Source: Algoriphagus sp. CAU 1675
GTDB taxonomy: Bacteria > Bacteroidota > Bacteroidia > Cytophagales > Cyclobacteriaceae
Assembly (NCBI RefSeq): GCF_029222925.1
Contig: NZ_JARHUI010000003.1
Location: forward strand, 417,721 to 481,720
DNA: 64,000 nt
Direction: 5' to 3'
Within the stretch, counting starts at the first letter, position 1; the number at the start of each line of letters is the position of its first letter. Of this stretch, positions 56,370 through 64,000 are shown piece after piece. The position numbers and the translations under genes are program-made. Under the pieces are notes generated by a model. That model was not told the origin of the DNA. It saw nothing but the letters and a program-made list of their open reading frames with translations, and did no database searches.

Positions 56370-56816
56370 ATGGCCACACATACCCAACTTTTATATCATA
56401 TTGTTTTTTCGACCAAGTATCGAGAGCCCACCATAGTTTTTGACCAGAAAAAACGACTTTTTGCCTATATCCATCAACTATTAAACAATAAAAACTGCCA
56501 TATGTATCGAATTAATGGTGTTGAAGATCACCTTCATATTTTGACACATATCCATCCTACCAATTCAATTTCTTCCTTGATCAAAGACATCAAATTGGCA
56601 GCAGATGATTTCATCAAAAAGGAAGATGTTTTCCCAAAATTCAAAGGCTGGCAAGATGGTTATGGAGCGTTTTCAGAGTCCTATTCGGCCAAAAACCGCT
56701 TAATCAACTACATCAAAAATCAAGAGAAGCACCATCAAAAGATTTCCTTTTTGGATGAATACAAGGCAATCCTAAAAGATCATGAAATCGAATTTGATGA
56801 AAAATATCTTTTGTAG
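56370..56816 (+). CDS. REP-associated tyrosine transposase (RAYT, IS200/IS605 TnpA-like)
   Basis: This 148-residue Y1 transposase has the HUH metal motif (His54-Leu-His56 in EDHLHILTHI) and the catalytic Tyr114 in NYIKNQEKHH. The ATG at 56370 is chosen over the frame from 56304. There is no TnpB and the flanks are dense in palindromes instead of standard IS200 ends, which points to a domesticated RAYT that acts on REP hairpins. The core motifs look intact. Confidence 0.85.
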   Translation: MATHTQLLYHIVFSTKYREPTIVFDQKKRLFAYIHQLLNNKNCHMYRINGVEDHLHILTHIHPTNSISSLIKDIKLAADDFIKKEDVFPKFKGWQDGYGAFSESYSAKNRLINYIKNQEKHHQKISFLDEYKAILKDHEIEFDEKYLL

Positions 56817-56829
56817 GTGCCATCTTATA

Positions 56830-56858
56830 AACCCTGTAAGTTCAACCCTTACAGGGTT
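56830..56858. terminator. Hairpin after the RAYT gene
   Basis: AACCCTGTAAG (56830-56840) pairs with CTTACAGGGTT (56848-56858) over 11 bases around a seven-base loop. It may end the RAYT transcript. It has GTTCAACC in its loop region and belongs to the same hairpin class as its neighbours. Confidence 0.55.
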
Positions 56859-56888
56859 GTTAAAACGGTCTCAAACACCCGTTCTAAT

Positions 56889-56936
56889 CCCCCGGTTTTA
56901 CCGGGGGCTACTCAAAGGTTCGATCCTTACAGGATC
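56889..56936 (+). repeat. Further second-class hairpins downstream of the RAYT gene
   Basis: CCCCCGGT-ttt-ACCGGGGG and GATCC-ttaca-GGATC, the second preceded by AGGTTCGATCC. They mirror those on the upstream side. Confidence 0.75.
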
Positions 56937-56970
56937 ATTTATTTGACCAACAGAAATTCTAACTAGGGAA

Positions 56971-57071
56971 GACCCCGAAAGGGGTCCAACCTTTCAATAG
57001 CCATGGGTAAAACCCATGGAAATGAAGATCAACAGATGATGATTTTATACGACCCCAAAGGGGTCGAACTT
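56971..57071 (+). repeat. Right flanking direct repeat of the RAYT gene
   Basis: Nearly identical to 56196-56297 apart from the first loop (GACCCC-gaaa-GGGGTC instead of GACCCC-tgacaa-GGGGTC) and one extra T. Confidence 0.85.
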
Positions 57072-57091
57072 ATTCTTACCTTCTATTTTAT

Positions 57092-57247
57092 GGAATTTGT
57101 AATTCCGCTTTCCAAACCTTCACTACTCCCTGTATCCTGCCTACGGCAGTTTCTTGATTCCTTGACTTAATTCCCGACCTAACTAGCGTACCTAACGGCA
57201 TTTGCCAAAAAAGCCCCCTCCAAGTCCCATAGGGACGGTACAATTGG
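57092..57247 (+). repeat. Hairpin-repeat unit, copy 7 (internally deleted)
   Basis: GGAATTTGTAATTCC, CTGCC-tac-GGCAG, a decayed GTACC-taac-GGCAT, and GTCCC-ata-GGGAC. The middle part is lost as in copy 6. In 57248-57379 I see no further feature. Confidence 0.8.
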
Positions 57248-57379
57248 TTTGAATTTGGAATTCTGCCCCATTAGGCCGCGCATCTCAGCTTGCAACCTAT
57301 ACCATTCATTCATCATATTCCAATGCCAGTGGATTGAATTTTTGATTACCTTAAAACCATCAATCAATACCATCACCTT

Positions 57380-58837
57380 ATGAGAAAAGTATACCAACCG
57401 GTTTTGTTGCTTGCCATGGGTTTGGGAAGCGTTCTTCCCCTTCAGGCCCAGAAGAAAACAAAACCCAATCCCCTCAAAACAGAGGTTCAAAATTCGGTAG
57501 ACAGCCGATTTGAAGCACTTACTGACCTCAGTGACAAAATCTGGTCATTCGAGGAAATAGCCTTTCAGGAAAGCCAATCCGCTGCTGCCCTATCCGATTA
57601 TGCGGAATCCCTGGGTTTTAAAGTGACCCGTGGTGTGGCGGAGATCCCCACTGCTTTCGTAGCCGAATACGGTTCCGGACATCCCATCATCGGGGTGTTG
57701 GGAGAATTTGATGCCTTGCCGGGACTTTCCCAAAATACCGTTCCATACAAAGACCCAGTGCATGAAGGAGCACCGGGACACGGATGTGGACACAACCTCT
57801 TCGGAGTGGCTTCTTTGGGAGCAGCTTCTGCCATCAAGGATTTGATTGCTGAAGGAAAATTGCAGGGAACAGTCCGATTCTACGGAACGCCTGCCGAGGA
57901 AAAGTTTTTCGGGAAACTCTGGATGATCCGTGCAGGGCTTTTTGAAGATGTGGATGTCATGATGGATTGGCACCCGGCTGCAGAAACCAAGGCGGCGGTT
58001 CAGAAAGGACTTGCTTTGGTGGATTTCCTGGTGGAGTTTAGAGGACAGGCAGCCCATGCTTCTGCAGATCCCTGGAACGGACGCAGTGCAGCGGATGCCT
58101 TGGAACTGTATACAACCGGGATCAACTATTACCGAGAGCACATCAAGCCTACTGTAAGAATCCACTACCATATTCAGGACGCCGGGCAAGTGGTCAATGT
58201 AGTTCCGGATTACAGCCGAATCTGGGTGCGGGTTCGGGACAGCAGCCGAGAAGGCTTGATTCCGGTTTGGAAACAAGTTGAAAAGATGGCGGAAGGTGCT
58301 GCAATCCTGGCCAATGTGGATTATGAGGTGAACTTAATTTCCGGAGTCCATGAAGTATTGGTCAACAGAACCGGTTCGGCTGCCTTGCAGAAAAACCTGG
58401 AGACCTTAGGCTCCATTACCTATACCGAAGAGGAGCAGGAATTTGCAAAGAAAATCCAGGAAGCTACCGGAAAGCCACAGATTGGTTTGGTATCCAAAAT
58501 CGAACCGATGGAGGAAACCGCAGAGCATTCCATGGGAGGAAGTACCGATGTGGGAGATGTGAGCTGGGTAGTACCGACTATCCGCCTGAGCGCCACCACC
58601 GCACCGAACGGAACCCCTTGGCACTCCTGGGCCGTAGTAGCTGCCGGAGGGATGTCCATTGGACACAAAGGTATGGCTTATGCGGCCAAAGCTTTGGCGA
58701 TGACCATGGTGGATCTGTATCAAAATGAAGAACTCAGAGAGTCTGTACAAGCGGAATTCAAGGAGAAAAAAGGAGATTATGTGTACAAGGGAATCATTCC
58801 TGACGGCCCTCCTCCAATCAATTCCAAGCTTCAATAA
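57380..58837 (+). CDS. Secreted M20-family amidohydrolase (AbgB-like)
   Basis: This 485-residue exported enzyme (signal peptide ending LPLQAQ) shows the M20D motifs EFDALPGLS and GHGCGHNLFG and the bacterial-exopeptidase-type dimerisation domain near residues 215-330. AbgB and relatives split aminoacyl-benzoate or N-acyl amino-acid amides; the substrate here is unknown. A terminator follows. Confidence 0.86.
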   Translation: MRKVYQPVLLLAMGLGSVLPLQAQKKTKPNPLKTEVQNSVDSRFEALTDLSDKIWSFEEIAFQESQSAAALSDYAESLGFKVTRGVAEIPTAFVAEYGSGHPIIGVLGEFDALPGLSQNTVPYKDPVHEGAPGHGCGHNLFGVASLGAASAIKDLIAEGKLQGTVRFYGTPAEEKFFGKLWMIRAGLFEDVDVMMDWHPAAETKAAVQKGLALVDFLVEFRGQAAHASADPWNGRSAADALELYTTGINYYREHIKPTVRIHYHIQDAGQVVNVVPDYSRIWVRVRDSSREGLIPVWKQVEKMAEGAAILANVDYEVNLISGVHEVLVNRTGSAALQKNLETLGSITYTEEEQEFAKKIQEATGKPQIGLVSKIEPMEETAEHSMGGSTDVGDVSWVVPTIRLSATTAPNGTPWHSWAVVAAGGMSIGHKGMAYAAKALAMTMVDLYQNEELRESVQAEFKEKKGDYVYKGIIPDGPPPINSKLQ

Positions 58838-58843
58838 AATTCC

Positions 58844-58875
58844 AAAGCCAGCCCAAAAGGTTGGCTTTTTTATTG
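58844..58875 (+). terminator. Terminator after the M20 amidohydrolase gene
   Basis: AAAGCCAGCC pairs with GGTTGGCTTT (one G-U) around CAAAA and is followed by TTT. Confidence 0.75.
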
Positions 58876-59001
58876 GCTCGTTCACTCAATCTGACAAGGC
58901 CCCCACTTTTGGAGGGACTTTTCCTTTGTAACTTTTCCTACAAAGATTCAAAAAATTAGGGCCTAAACTTGCTGAACTATCCAACAACAAAAAGACAAGT
59001 C

Positions 59002-59421
59002 ATGAAGAAAAACCTGAATGTACTCCTCCTCCTTTTGTCGGTTTTTGCCTTTTCCTTTGCCCATGAGGCACAGGCCCAAGCCGATCAAAGCAATTATTTT
59101 GTACTTACCCGAAACATCGGGCAGTTAAAAGCCATCATCCTGGCAGCAGATGCTTTGGCCGCTGAAGAAGGAGACCAATTCGGAGATTATCAGGTCGTGA
59201 TCTGTGGTCAGGCCGTAGAAGACATGGTAAAAACGGAGACCATGACTCCTATCTTAACTATGGCAGAGAAAAGCGGCGTGAAGATTTTGGCCTGTGGCTT
59301 CTCCCTTCAAAAATTCAAAGTCGATGCAGAAAAGCTTCCTTCCGCAGTTGGAATAGTGGAGAATGGCATCCTGCATGGATTCCAGCTTCAAAAGAAAGGC
59401 TATTATCAGATTACCCTATAA
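59002..59421 (+). CDS. Exported DsrE-family protein
   Basis: From the ATG at 59002 it has 139 residues; a TTG start at 58969 is rejected because the signal peptide begins at MKKNLNVLLLLLSVFAFSF. The mature part follows the DsrE/DsrF pattern (a flavodoxin-like fold) with a single Cys in LACGFSLQ that could bind sulfur. Its role in periplasmic sulfur handling is inference. Confidence 0.8.
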   Translation: MKKNLNVLLLLLSVFAFSFAHEAQAQADQSNYFVLTRNIGQLKAIILAADALAAEEGDQFGDYQVVICGQAVEDMVKTETMTPILTMAEKSGVKILACGFSLQKFKVDAEKLPSAVGIVENGILHGFQLQKKGYYQITL

Positions 59422-59454
59422 GTCTCTTTAGACTACCGAACACAACCATAAGCA

Positions 59455-59486
59455 AAAAAGCCCGGGAGTCAAATCCCGGGCTTTTT
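59455..59486. terminator. Bidirectional terminator between DsrE and DUF6909 genes
   Basis: AAAAAGCCCGGGA and TCCCGGGCTTTTT form a perfect 13-bp stem with a six-base loop. Confidence 0.92.
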
Positions 59487-59499
59487 GTTTGTTCGAAGA

Positions 59500-61167
59500 T
59501 TAATTGAAGAGTTTTTCCAAAATCTTGTAAGTGATCAGATAAGTAGGCCTTACCCCTTCCATTCCCAGGGCACCGGAGGCCAGGGTACTGCCGGTTTCCA
59601 GAGGATTGTCCGAAGCATAGTAGGCATAGAGGACCTTTACATTGGAGCGGATGCTTTTCCGGATTTTGGAGGCGGATTGAATGGCTTTTTGGTAATGTGC
59701 CCCTTCCATTTCCAGTCCCACTGCATTCCAGGAAGATTCCATGAAGTACTTGAGGATGTCCTTGTTTTGAAGGGAAGTGCCCAAAACAGTCACCATAGAA
59801 CCCTCATAAACTCCCAACCCATAGCCTTCGAAATCGGACTTTTTCAGTTCATTTTTGAAAGGGTAATTGTCTGCTGTACCTTCGAACACATGGGCATCCG
59901 GGATCATCAGGTCGCCTTTTCCTCCATAAAGAATCCCTGCTTTCCCCATGATCGAGGTGGAGATGACATTCAGTGCCTCTTCCTTATCGCCTTTTTTATA
60001 GGGTTTCAGCAGCTCGTCAAAGCACTCATAGGCCTGCTCGCCAAAGGCATAATCCATCACGACAAATACCGGCTTTTTCTCATTTTCCTTAGGCAGGAAA
60101 ACTCCGGGAATCAGTTCCTCCTTTTCCAATTTAGCGGTATCGATGATCTGGGCACCGATATTGGTTCCGGACTCATCCGGTAGATCCACAAACCCGTGTT
60201 TCTGGGCATAGTCATAGAGCGCCTTTCCTTGGTTTCCTTTGGCCTTGGTACTGATGTCCATGGCGACCTTTTCAAGCTCCTCAAAACTTTTGATTCCCAG
60301 TTTTTGGGTGGAATAAATGGTATTAAGAACCGAGTGAAGGTTTGCCGAAATAATGTGGATGGGGCGCTTCAGTAGATTGAGTTCATCCAGGGTCTTTTTG
60401 ATCCGGTTGGCCCAAAGCTCTCCATATACGTGGTGACCGATGCGCTCCCGAAGAGTGGCCGAAAAGGAAATTTCCCGATCCAGGTTGTTTCTGGCCTCTT
60501 CCATGGCCAGTTTGCCCATGTGGTAAACAATGGAATAAAGGCTGTTGGAATTGGCACTCTTTTCGAATTTTTCAACCGCCTGAACGGTCTCTTCAAACGT
60601 TCTCCCGATCAAATGACTGAGATAGGCACTTGCTGCCTCCTTGTCAAAATCCTCCCCATTGTTCTCCTTTTTCACAAACTCTTCCAGCATCGTCCAATTG
60701 AGTGAGATCCTACCTTTGGGATCTACGCTGTTCTTGTAGATTTTATTGGACTCGATATACAGGAAGGTCAAATGAGTCAAAATATCATAGATATCAGAGC
60801 GTCCACGGGTCATTTCCACATACATGACCTGCTCATCCAACCGGTAGCAATTCCGCTTTCTCTTTGGAGGCACTATTGGACTGAGATGAGAAGTTTCGTA
60901 TCCTTCCCGGCTGATCAACCTCACAAATCTGCATTCTTCGATTCCCCTTGGAAGACGCTCCATCACATACAGCAAACCGTCCAATTCGATTTTTTCGGGA
61001 TCAGTCAGAGTTCCATAGATTTCAGGACTCAGCACCATCAGAGCATTGACTAGACTTTCGCCGGAAACCCCCATGGGCTTGTAACTACCCCGGGTAAAAA
61101 GATGTCTCATGGTGATGTAAAGCCTTTCAATGGCTGCTCTGGATTCTTGTGCTCTCGTTCTTTTCAT
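59500..61167 (-). CDS. DUF6909 family protein with nucleoside-phosphorylase-like C-terminus
   Basis: This 555-residue cytoplasmic protein is recognised as DUF6909, frequent in Bacteroidota. The C-terminal 200 residues carry patterns like purine nucleoside phosphorylases/MTAN: LEMEGAHY (Glu486-Gly489), YYASDNPLE (Ser519-Asp520), and a Gly-rich GYGLGVYEGSMVTVLGT block. The N-terminal half is helical and not assigned. A possible -7 element is at 61192. Substrate unknown. Confidence 0.72.
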   Translation of the reverse strand: MKRTRAQESRAAIERLYITMRHLFTRGSYKPMGVSGESLVNALMVLSPEIYGTLTDPEKIELDGLLYVMERLPRGIEECRFVRLISREGYETSHLSPIVPPKRKRNCYRLDEQVMYVEMTRGRSDIYDILTHLTFLYIESNKIYKNSVDPKGRISLNWTMLEEFVKKENNGEDFDKEAASAYLSHLIGRTFEETVQAVEKFEKSANSNSLYSIVYHMGKLAMEEARNNLDREISFSATLRERIGHHVYGELWANRIKKTLDELNLLKRPIHIISANLHSVLNTIYSTQKLGIKSFEELEKVAMDISTKAKGNQGKALYDYAQKHGFVDLPDESGTNIGAQIIDTAKLEKEELIPGVFLPKENEKKPVFVVMDYAFGEQAYECFDELLKPYKKGDKEEALNVISTSIMGKAGILYGGKGDLMIPDAHVFEGTADNYPFKNELKKSDFEGYGLGVYEGSMVTVLGTSLQNKDILKYFMESSWNAVGLEMEGAHYQKAIQSASKIRKSIRSNVKVLYAYYASDNPLETGSTLASGALGMEGVRPTYLITYKILEKLFN

Positions 61168-61191
61168 GCGTTTGATTTAGGTTAAATTCAG

Positions 61192-61199
61192 CAAAAATA
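61192..61199 (-). promoter_or_regulatory. -7 element of the DUF6909 gene promoter
   Basis: TATTTTTG on the minus strand fits TAnnTTTG, 25 bases upstream of the start. No -33 is clear. Confidence 0.35.
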
Positions 61200-61337
61200 G
61201 GCTTTTTAGAGGAATTTTTGGAGCATTTATCAGAAATGAGTCAGGGAATTGCATCAACCTCTCTTAAAAGGAGATTAATACCTTCCCCATTTTCTATCAC
61301 CCAAAAGGAAAGACCGGAACTGAATTACATCTTGGTA

Positions 61338-61928
61338 TTAAGCTTCATTTTTTAGCCTGGCAGCAAAAAACTTCTTCAGCTTTTCTACTTTCGGCAGGAT
61401 CACAAATTGGCAATAGGGCTGCCCTCCATGTTGATTGAAATAATCCTGATGGTATTTTTCTGCGGGATAAAAATTGCTGAATGCCGTGATTTCCGTGACC
61501 AAAGGACTTTCAAAAACCTTGGCCTCTTCTATTTGATCCCTTTGGTGGGTAACTATCTGCTTTTGCTCTGGATGATGGTAGAAAACAACAGAACGATACT
61601 GAGGTCCCACATCCGCCCCCTGTCTATTGAGCGTAGTAGGATCATGTGTAGCCCAAAAGACCTCCAGAATAGCTTCCAGCCTGATGATCTTTGGGTCAAA
61701 GAATATCTGGACCACTTCAGCGTGCCCGGTCGTACCGGAGCAGATCTCCTCGTAGGTTGGATTTTCAACAAATCCTCCCGAGTAGCCAGAAATCACTCGG
61801 ACAACTCCATTTAGCCTTTGAAAGACTGCTTCGGTACACCAGAAACAACCTCCCCCCAAGGTGATCACATCCTGTCCTTCAGGCACTACAACAGGAGTTT
61901 GGGGTAAATCAAATTCAGCGCTCATCAT
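61338..61928 (-). CDS. msrA: Peptide-methionine (S)-S-oxide reductase
   Basis: MsrA repairs methionine sulfoxide in proteins. The catalytic motif GGGCFWCTEAVF is at about residues 25-36 (Cys28 the catalytic residue). I use the ATG at 61928 (196 residues; the next ATG is at 61925), since the longer frame to 62018 overlaps the DUF3253 gene. Its length is normal. Confidence 0.92.
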   Translation of the reverse strand: MMSAEFDLPQTPVVVPEGQDVITLGGGCFWCTEAVFQRLNGVVRVISGYSGGFVENPTYEEICSGTTGHAEVVQIFFDPKIIRLEAILEVFWATHDPTTLNRQGADVGPQYRSVVFYHHPEQKQIVTHQRDQIEEAKVFESPLVTEITAFSNFYPAEKYHQDYFNQHGGQPYCQFVILPKVEKLKKFFAARLKNEA

Positions 61929-61956
61929 AGATATAGTAAGAAAACGAACAAAGACA

Positions 61957-62193
61957 TTAAGGGTTTGAAATTCTAACAGGACCTTCAGGGGTCCTATCCC
62001 TTGAAACAGGTTCCCCATTTTGGGTCACCAAAATCCGGTCTCTCCTGTAAAGCCCCATCATGGCTTCCAGAACATCCTCCATAAACAAACTCCAATCTTC
62101 TGGAAACATTTGTTGTACTACTTCGGAAGGGCAAAAACTCTTTCCCTTTTGCTTTCTGCACATTTCCAATATGGCTGTCTCAAGAATATCCAT
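61957..62193 (-). CDS. DUF3253 protein
   Basis: This 78-residue winged-helix-like protein matches DUF3253: MDILETAILEMCRKQKGKSFCPSEV, a LFMEDVLEAMMGLYRRDRI helix and RTPEGPVRI. Function unknown; it precedes msrA on the same strand and may be co-transcribed with it. Confidence 0.85.
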   Translation of the reverse strand: MDILETAILEMCRKQKGKSFCPSEVVQQMFPEDWSLFMEDVLEAMMGLYRRDRILVTQNGEPVSRDRTPEGPVRISNP

Positions 62194-62272
62194 TACTTCT
62201 TTTCAGAATCAATATGAAGTTAAAGGATAGAAGCAGAAAGTAAAACTTAATAACAACTGATTTTCTAACCTT

Positions 62273-62473
62273 TTAATCCCCCTCTTCCAATTCAAAAATC
62301 TCCTCCAAAGGCAATTCAAATACGCGGGCGATTTTCAATGCCAAAACCGTAGAGGGCACATATTTTCCAGCCTCAATGGAATTGATGGTTTGTCGGGAAA
62401 CCGAAACCTTATCGGCCAAATCCTGCTGGGTCAGGTTATGTCTTGCCCGCTCAATTTTTATGAAGTTTTTCAT
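62273..62473 (-). CDS. XRE-family HTH regulator
   Basis: This 66-residue regulator is almost only an HTH (LTQQDLADKVSVSRQTINSIE, given here in two halves at residues 13-33) of the type found beside small membrane proteins in Bacteroidota and Firmicutes. It is the last gene of a three-gene operon whose promoter region carries matching direct and inverted repeats. Confidence 0.9.
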   Translation of the reverse strand: MKNFIKIERARHNLTQQDLADKVSVSRQTINSIEAGKYVPSTVLALKIARVFELPLEEIFELEEGD

Positions 62474-62931
62474 AAAATGAGGTCTAGTGATTGACGCTGT
62501 CTATACATGACCCAACGAAACCGGGCTATAAATAGCAGGGGTATGGAATACATGTTGAGCAGGATAAATGAAAAATAATCGAATCCATAGAACAGCAGCG
62601 TACCGATGACATTTAAAATGAAATATCCGTAGGTAGCGAACAAAATGGAATCAAGGCGGATCTTTTGGATGTATTCGTCTTCCTTTTTTTCCTTGGTAAA
62701 GGCTATTAAAAACAAGCTGATGAACAATAAGATGACCGCAGTTTCATTGGTGAAGTTTTCATCGGAATTACTGAAAATTCCGGGCTTTCGGATATTGGCT
62801 ATTTCCAACCATTCAAATTCGAATTCAAAACTTAAGGTCATAAACGCCAATACAGCAGAAGGGACAAAAAGAGCCCATCCAATCCACTGAAAGCGATGTG
62901 GTAAGAGTATTTTAGACAACATGGATTTCAT
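62470..62931 (-). CDS. Four-helix membrane protein related to its upstream neighbour
   Basis: This 153-residue protein has four hydrophobic segments and the cytoplasmic motif KEKKEDEYIQKIRLDS between helices 2 and 3. The 139-residue neighbour has REKVEDEMIKSFRLQA in the same place. The gene overlaps both neighbours by four bases (ATGA). Function is unknown; together with the XRE gene it forms a typical regulator-membrane protein unit. Confidence 0.75.
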   Translation of the reverse strand: MKSMLSKILLPHRFQWIGWALFVPSAVLAFMTLSFEFEFEWLEIANIRKPGIFSNSDENFTNETAVILLFISLFLIAFTKEKKEDEYIQKIRLDSILFATYGYFILNVIGTLLFYGFDYFSFILLNMYSIPLLFIARFRWVMYRQRQSLDLIL

Positions 62932-63347
62932 TTTTCTTTCTTGGATTGGTAAAGCTGTAATTGAAATGCAGCATAGATGTAGAGATTCAATAAGAACAGG
63001 ATCAAATAGGCTGAAAAGAACTCAGAAGTAAAGCGTCCATAACGGACATAACTGATCAGCATAATGGCTCCTATGCCCCAGATCAACCAGTAAAAACCGG
63101 TCTGAAAGGCCTGCAAGCGAAATGATTTAATCATTTCATCCTCTACTTTTTCCCGGGTAAGAATGAGCATTCCGAATCCAATTGCCCAAAATCCATAAAT
63201 GATCTGTGCGACCTCATCCGGATTGAATTGGGGGTTTGAAAATGAAATCCCAATCACCAATAAAACCGGCAAAGGAAAGAATCCTATTGCCACCTTTTTC
63301 CAAGCTGGAGACAGCAAGGGTACATTGAATAGTGAATTAGTCTTCAT
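62928..63347 (-). CDS. Four-helix membrane protein, first gene of the XRE operon
   Basis: This 139-residue protein has four hydrophobic segments with the shared EKVEDEMIKSFRLQA motif. It starts 13 bases inside from the operator cluster at 63361-63410. It is likely a paralogue of the next gene. No catalytic motif is seen. Confidence 0.75.
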   Translation of the reverse strand: MKTNSLFNVPLLSPAWKKVAIGFFPLPVLLVIGISFSNPQFNPDEVAQIIYGFWAIGFGMLILTREKVEDEMIKSFRLQAFQTGFYWLIWGIGAIMLISYVRYGRFTSEFFSAYLILFLLNLYIYAAFQLQLYQSKKEK

Positions 63348-63360
63348 AAGTAAATTACGT

Positions 63361-63410
63361 TTTACTAAATGTAGTTTTTACTTTACTAAATGTAAAATAT
63401 ATTTTACATT
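63361..63410. promoter_or_regulatory. Operator cluster of the XRE operon
   Basis: Two copies of TTTACTAAATGTA (63361-63373 and 63382-63394) are spaced 21 bases apart, two turns of the helix. The second overlaps a perfect 22-base palindrome AATGTAAAATA/TATTTTACATT (63389-63410). It lies just upstream of the three-gene operon. Binding by the XRE protein is a strong inference. Confidence 0.6.
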
Positions 63411-63531
63411 AAATCAAGAAGAATATTTATTAAACCAATACAGAGAAAATGTTTTCATTTGCATTTTTTCAAAAGAAACCCGCCTTTTGTTTACCTTTAT
63501 TCAATCGAATTCATAAAAAATTAGAAAATTG

Positions 63532-64000
63532 ATGATTTCAACATCGAAAATCGCAATCATAGGATGTGGAAATTTGGGTACCTCCATTGCCAATGGATTA
63601 CTCCAAATGCAGGGTTTCCAACCTGAAAACCTGACACTGACTAAACGGAATATCAGCTCTCTGGAAGCCTACCAAAAGCAAGGTGTGCAGGTTCTTACTG
63701 ACAATCAAGTAGCTGTTCAAAATGCAGACATTGTCATTTTAGGTGTCAAACCTTATAATGTTACTCCCATATTGAAGGATCTCAAGCCTTCATTGGATCC
63801 CAATAAGCAGCTCATTATTTCCCTGGCAACGGGAATTTCCCTTGAAGAAATGTATCAGGTATTAGATCCTAAAACTGTTGCATTCAGAGCCATGCCCAAT
63901 ATTGCAGCAGATATCCAGGAATCCATCACTTGCATCTGTGATCAAAATGCCAATGCAGAGCAAGTAAAGTTGATCAAAAAACTTTTTGATTCCATAGGAT
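63532..64000 (+). CDS. proC: Pyrroline-5-carboxylate reductase, 3' end outside the window
   Basis: The frame from 63532 reads KIAIIGCGNLGTSIANGLL, then ILGVKPYNV and FRAMPNIAADIQESI, which is ProC. ProC reduces pyrroline-5-carboxylate to proline. 156 codons are visible of about 265 expected. It is divergent from the XRE operon; no further gene is inferred. Confidence 0.9.
   Translation, partial: MISTSKIAIIGCGNLGTSIANGLLQMQGFQPENLTLTKRNISSLEAYQKQGVQVLTDNQVAVQNADIVILGVKPYNVTPILKDLKPSLDPNKQLIISLATGISLEEMYQVLDPKTVAFRAMPNIAADIQESITCICDQNANAEQVKLIKKLFDSIG

Overview
This window looks like chromosomal DNA from a gliding, non-fermenting Bacteroidota bacterium of the Cytophagia type, possibly close to Algoriphagus or another Cyclobacteriaceae; the genus is my inference. 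The evidence is GldC, a SusC-like TonB-dependent receptor, DUF6266, DUF6909, DUF3098 and DUF4920 proteins, an ArgF'-type transcarbamylase, sparse Shine-Dalgarno sequences, and promoters close to the Bacteroidota TTTG / TAnnTTTG pattern. There is no rRNA, CRISPR array or prophage. The last gene (proC) runs off the right edge.

Layout. 0.2-8.5 kb: a near-complete arginine operon (GNAT, argG, argC, argD, argF', argB, argE, argH), closed by a terminator. 8.5-10.9 kb: a SulP anion transporter overlapping a beta-carbonic anhydrase, behind two unexplained hairpins. 10.9-13.6 kb: an S-box (SAM-I) riboswitch ahead of metY-metX. 13.7-19.0 kb: pdeM, ftsX, a DUF3098 gene, truB, ribF, a two-subunit 3-oxoacid CoA-transferase and gldC. 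19.3-26.7 kb: a large TonB receptor facing a PIG-L deacetylase and a 1137-residue propeller/HEAT/cytochrome lipoprotein. 26.9-28.3 kb: two identical tRNA-Glu genes and gap. 28.3-31.3 kb: a four-gene arsenosugar biosynthesis operon. 31.5-34.9 kb: eda and kdgK divergent from altronate dehydratase. 36.0-41.2 kb: a TetR / ABC / HlyD / TolC export operon whose ABC ATPase has lost most catalytic motifs. 41.3-49.9 kb: small envelope proteins, a SerB-SerA fusion, a DinB protein, an RhlE-type helicase, and a gamma-glutamyltransferase pair.

50-57.4 kb is the accessory part. A type IIG restriction-modification enzyme with an AT-rich specificity domain and an AT-rich membrane-protein neighbour is followed by a dense array of hairpin repeats (about 180-bp units, seven full or partial copies). 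The array surrounds a DUF6266 gene, a truncated exported peptide gene, and a REP-associated tyrosine transposase (RAYT). This RAYT/REP complex is the most unusual part of the window.

57.4-64 kb returns to housekeeping genes: an M20 amidohydrolase, a DsrE protein, a DUF6909 protein with a nucleoside-phosphorylase-like C-terminus, msrA, a DUF3253 gene, an XRE regulator operon with two related membrane proteins and a clear operator, and the start of proC. All family names come from reading the sequence; no database search was run.
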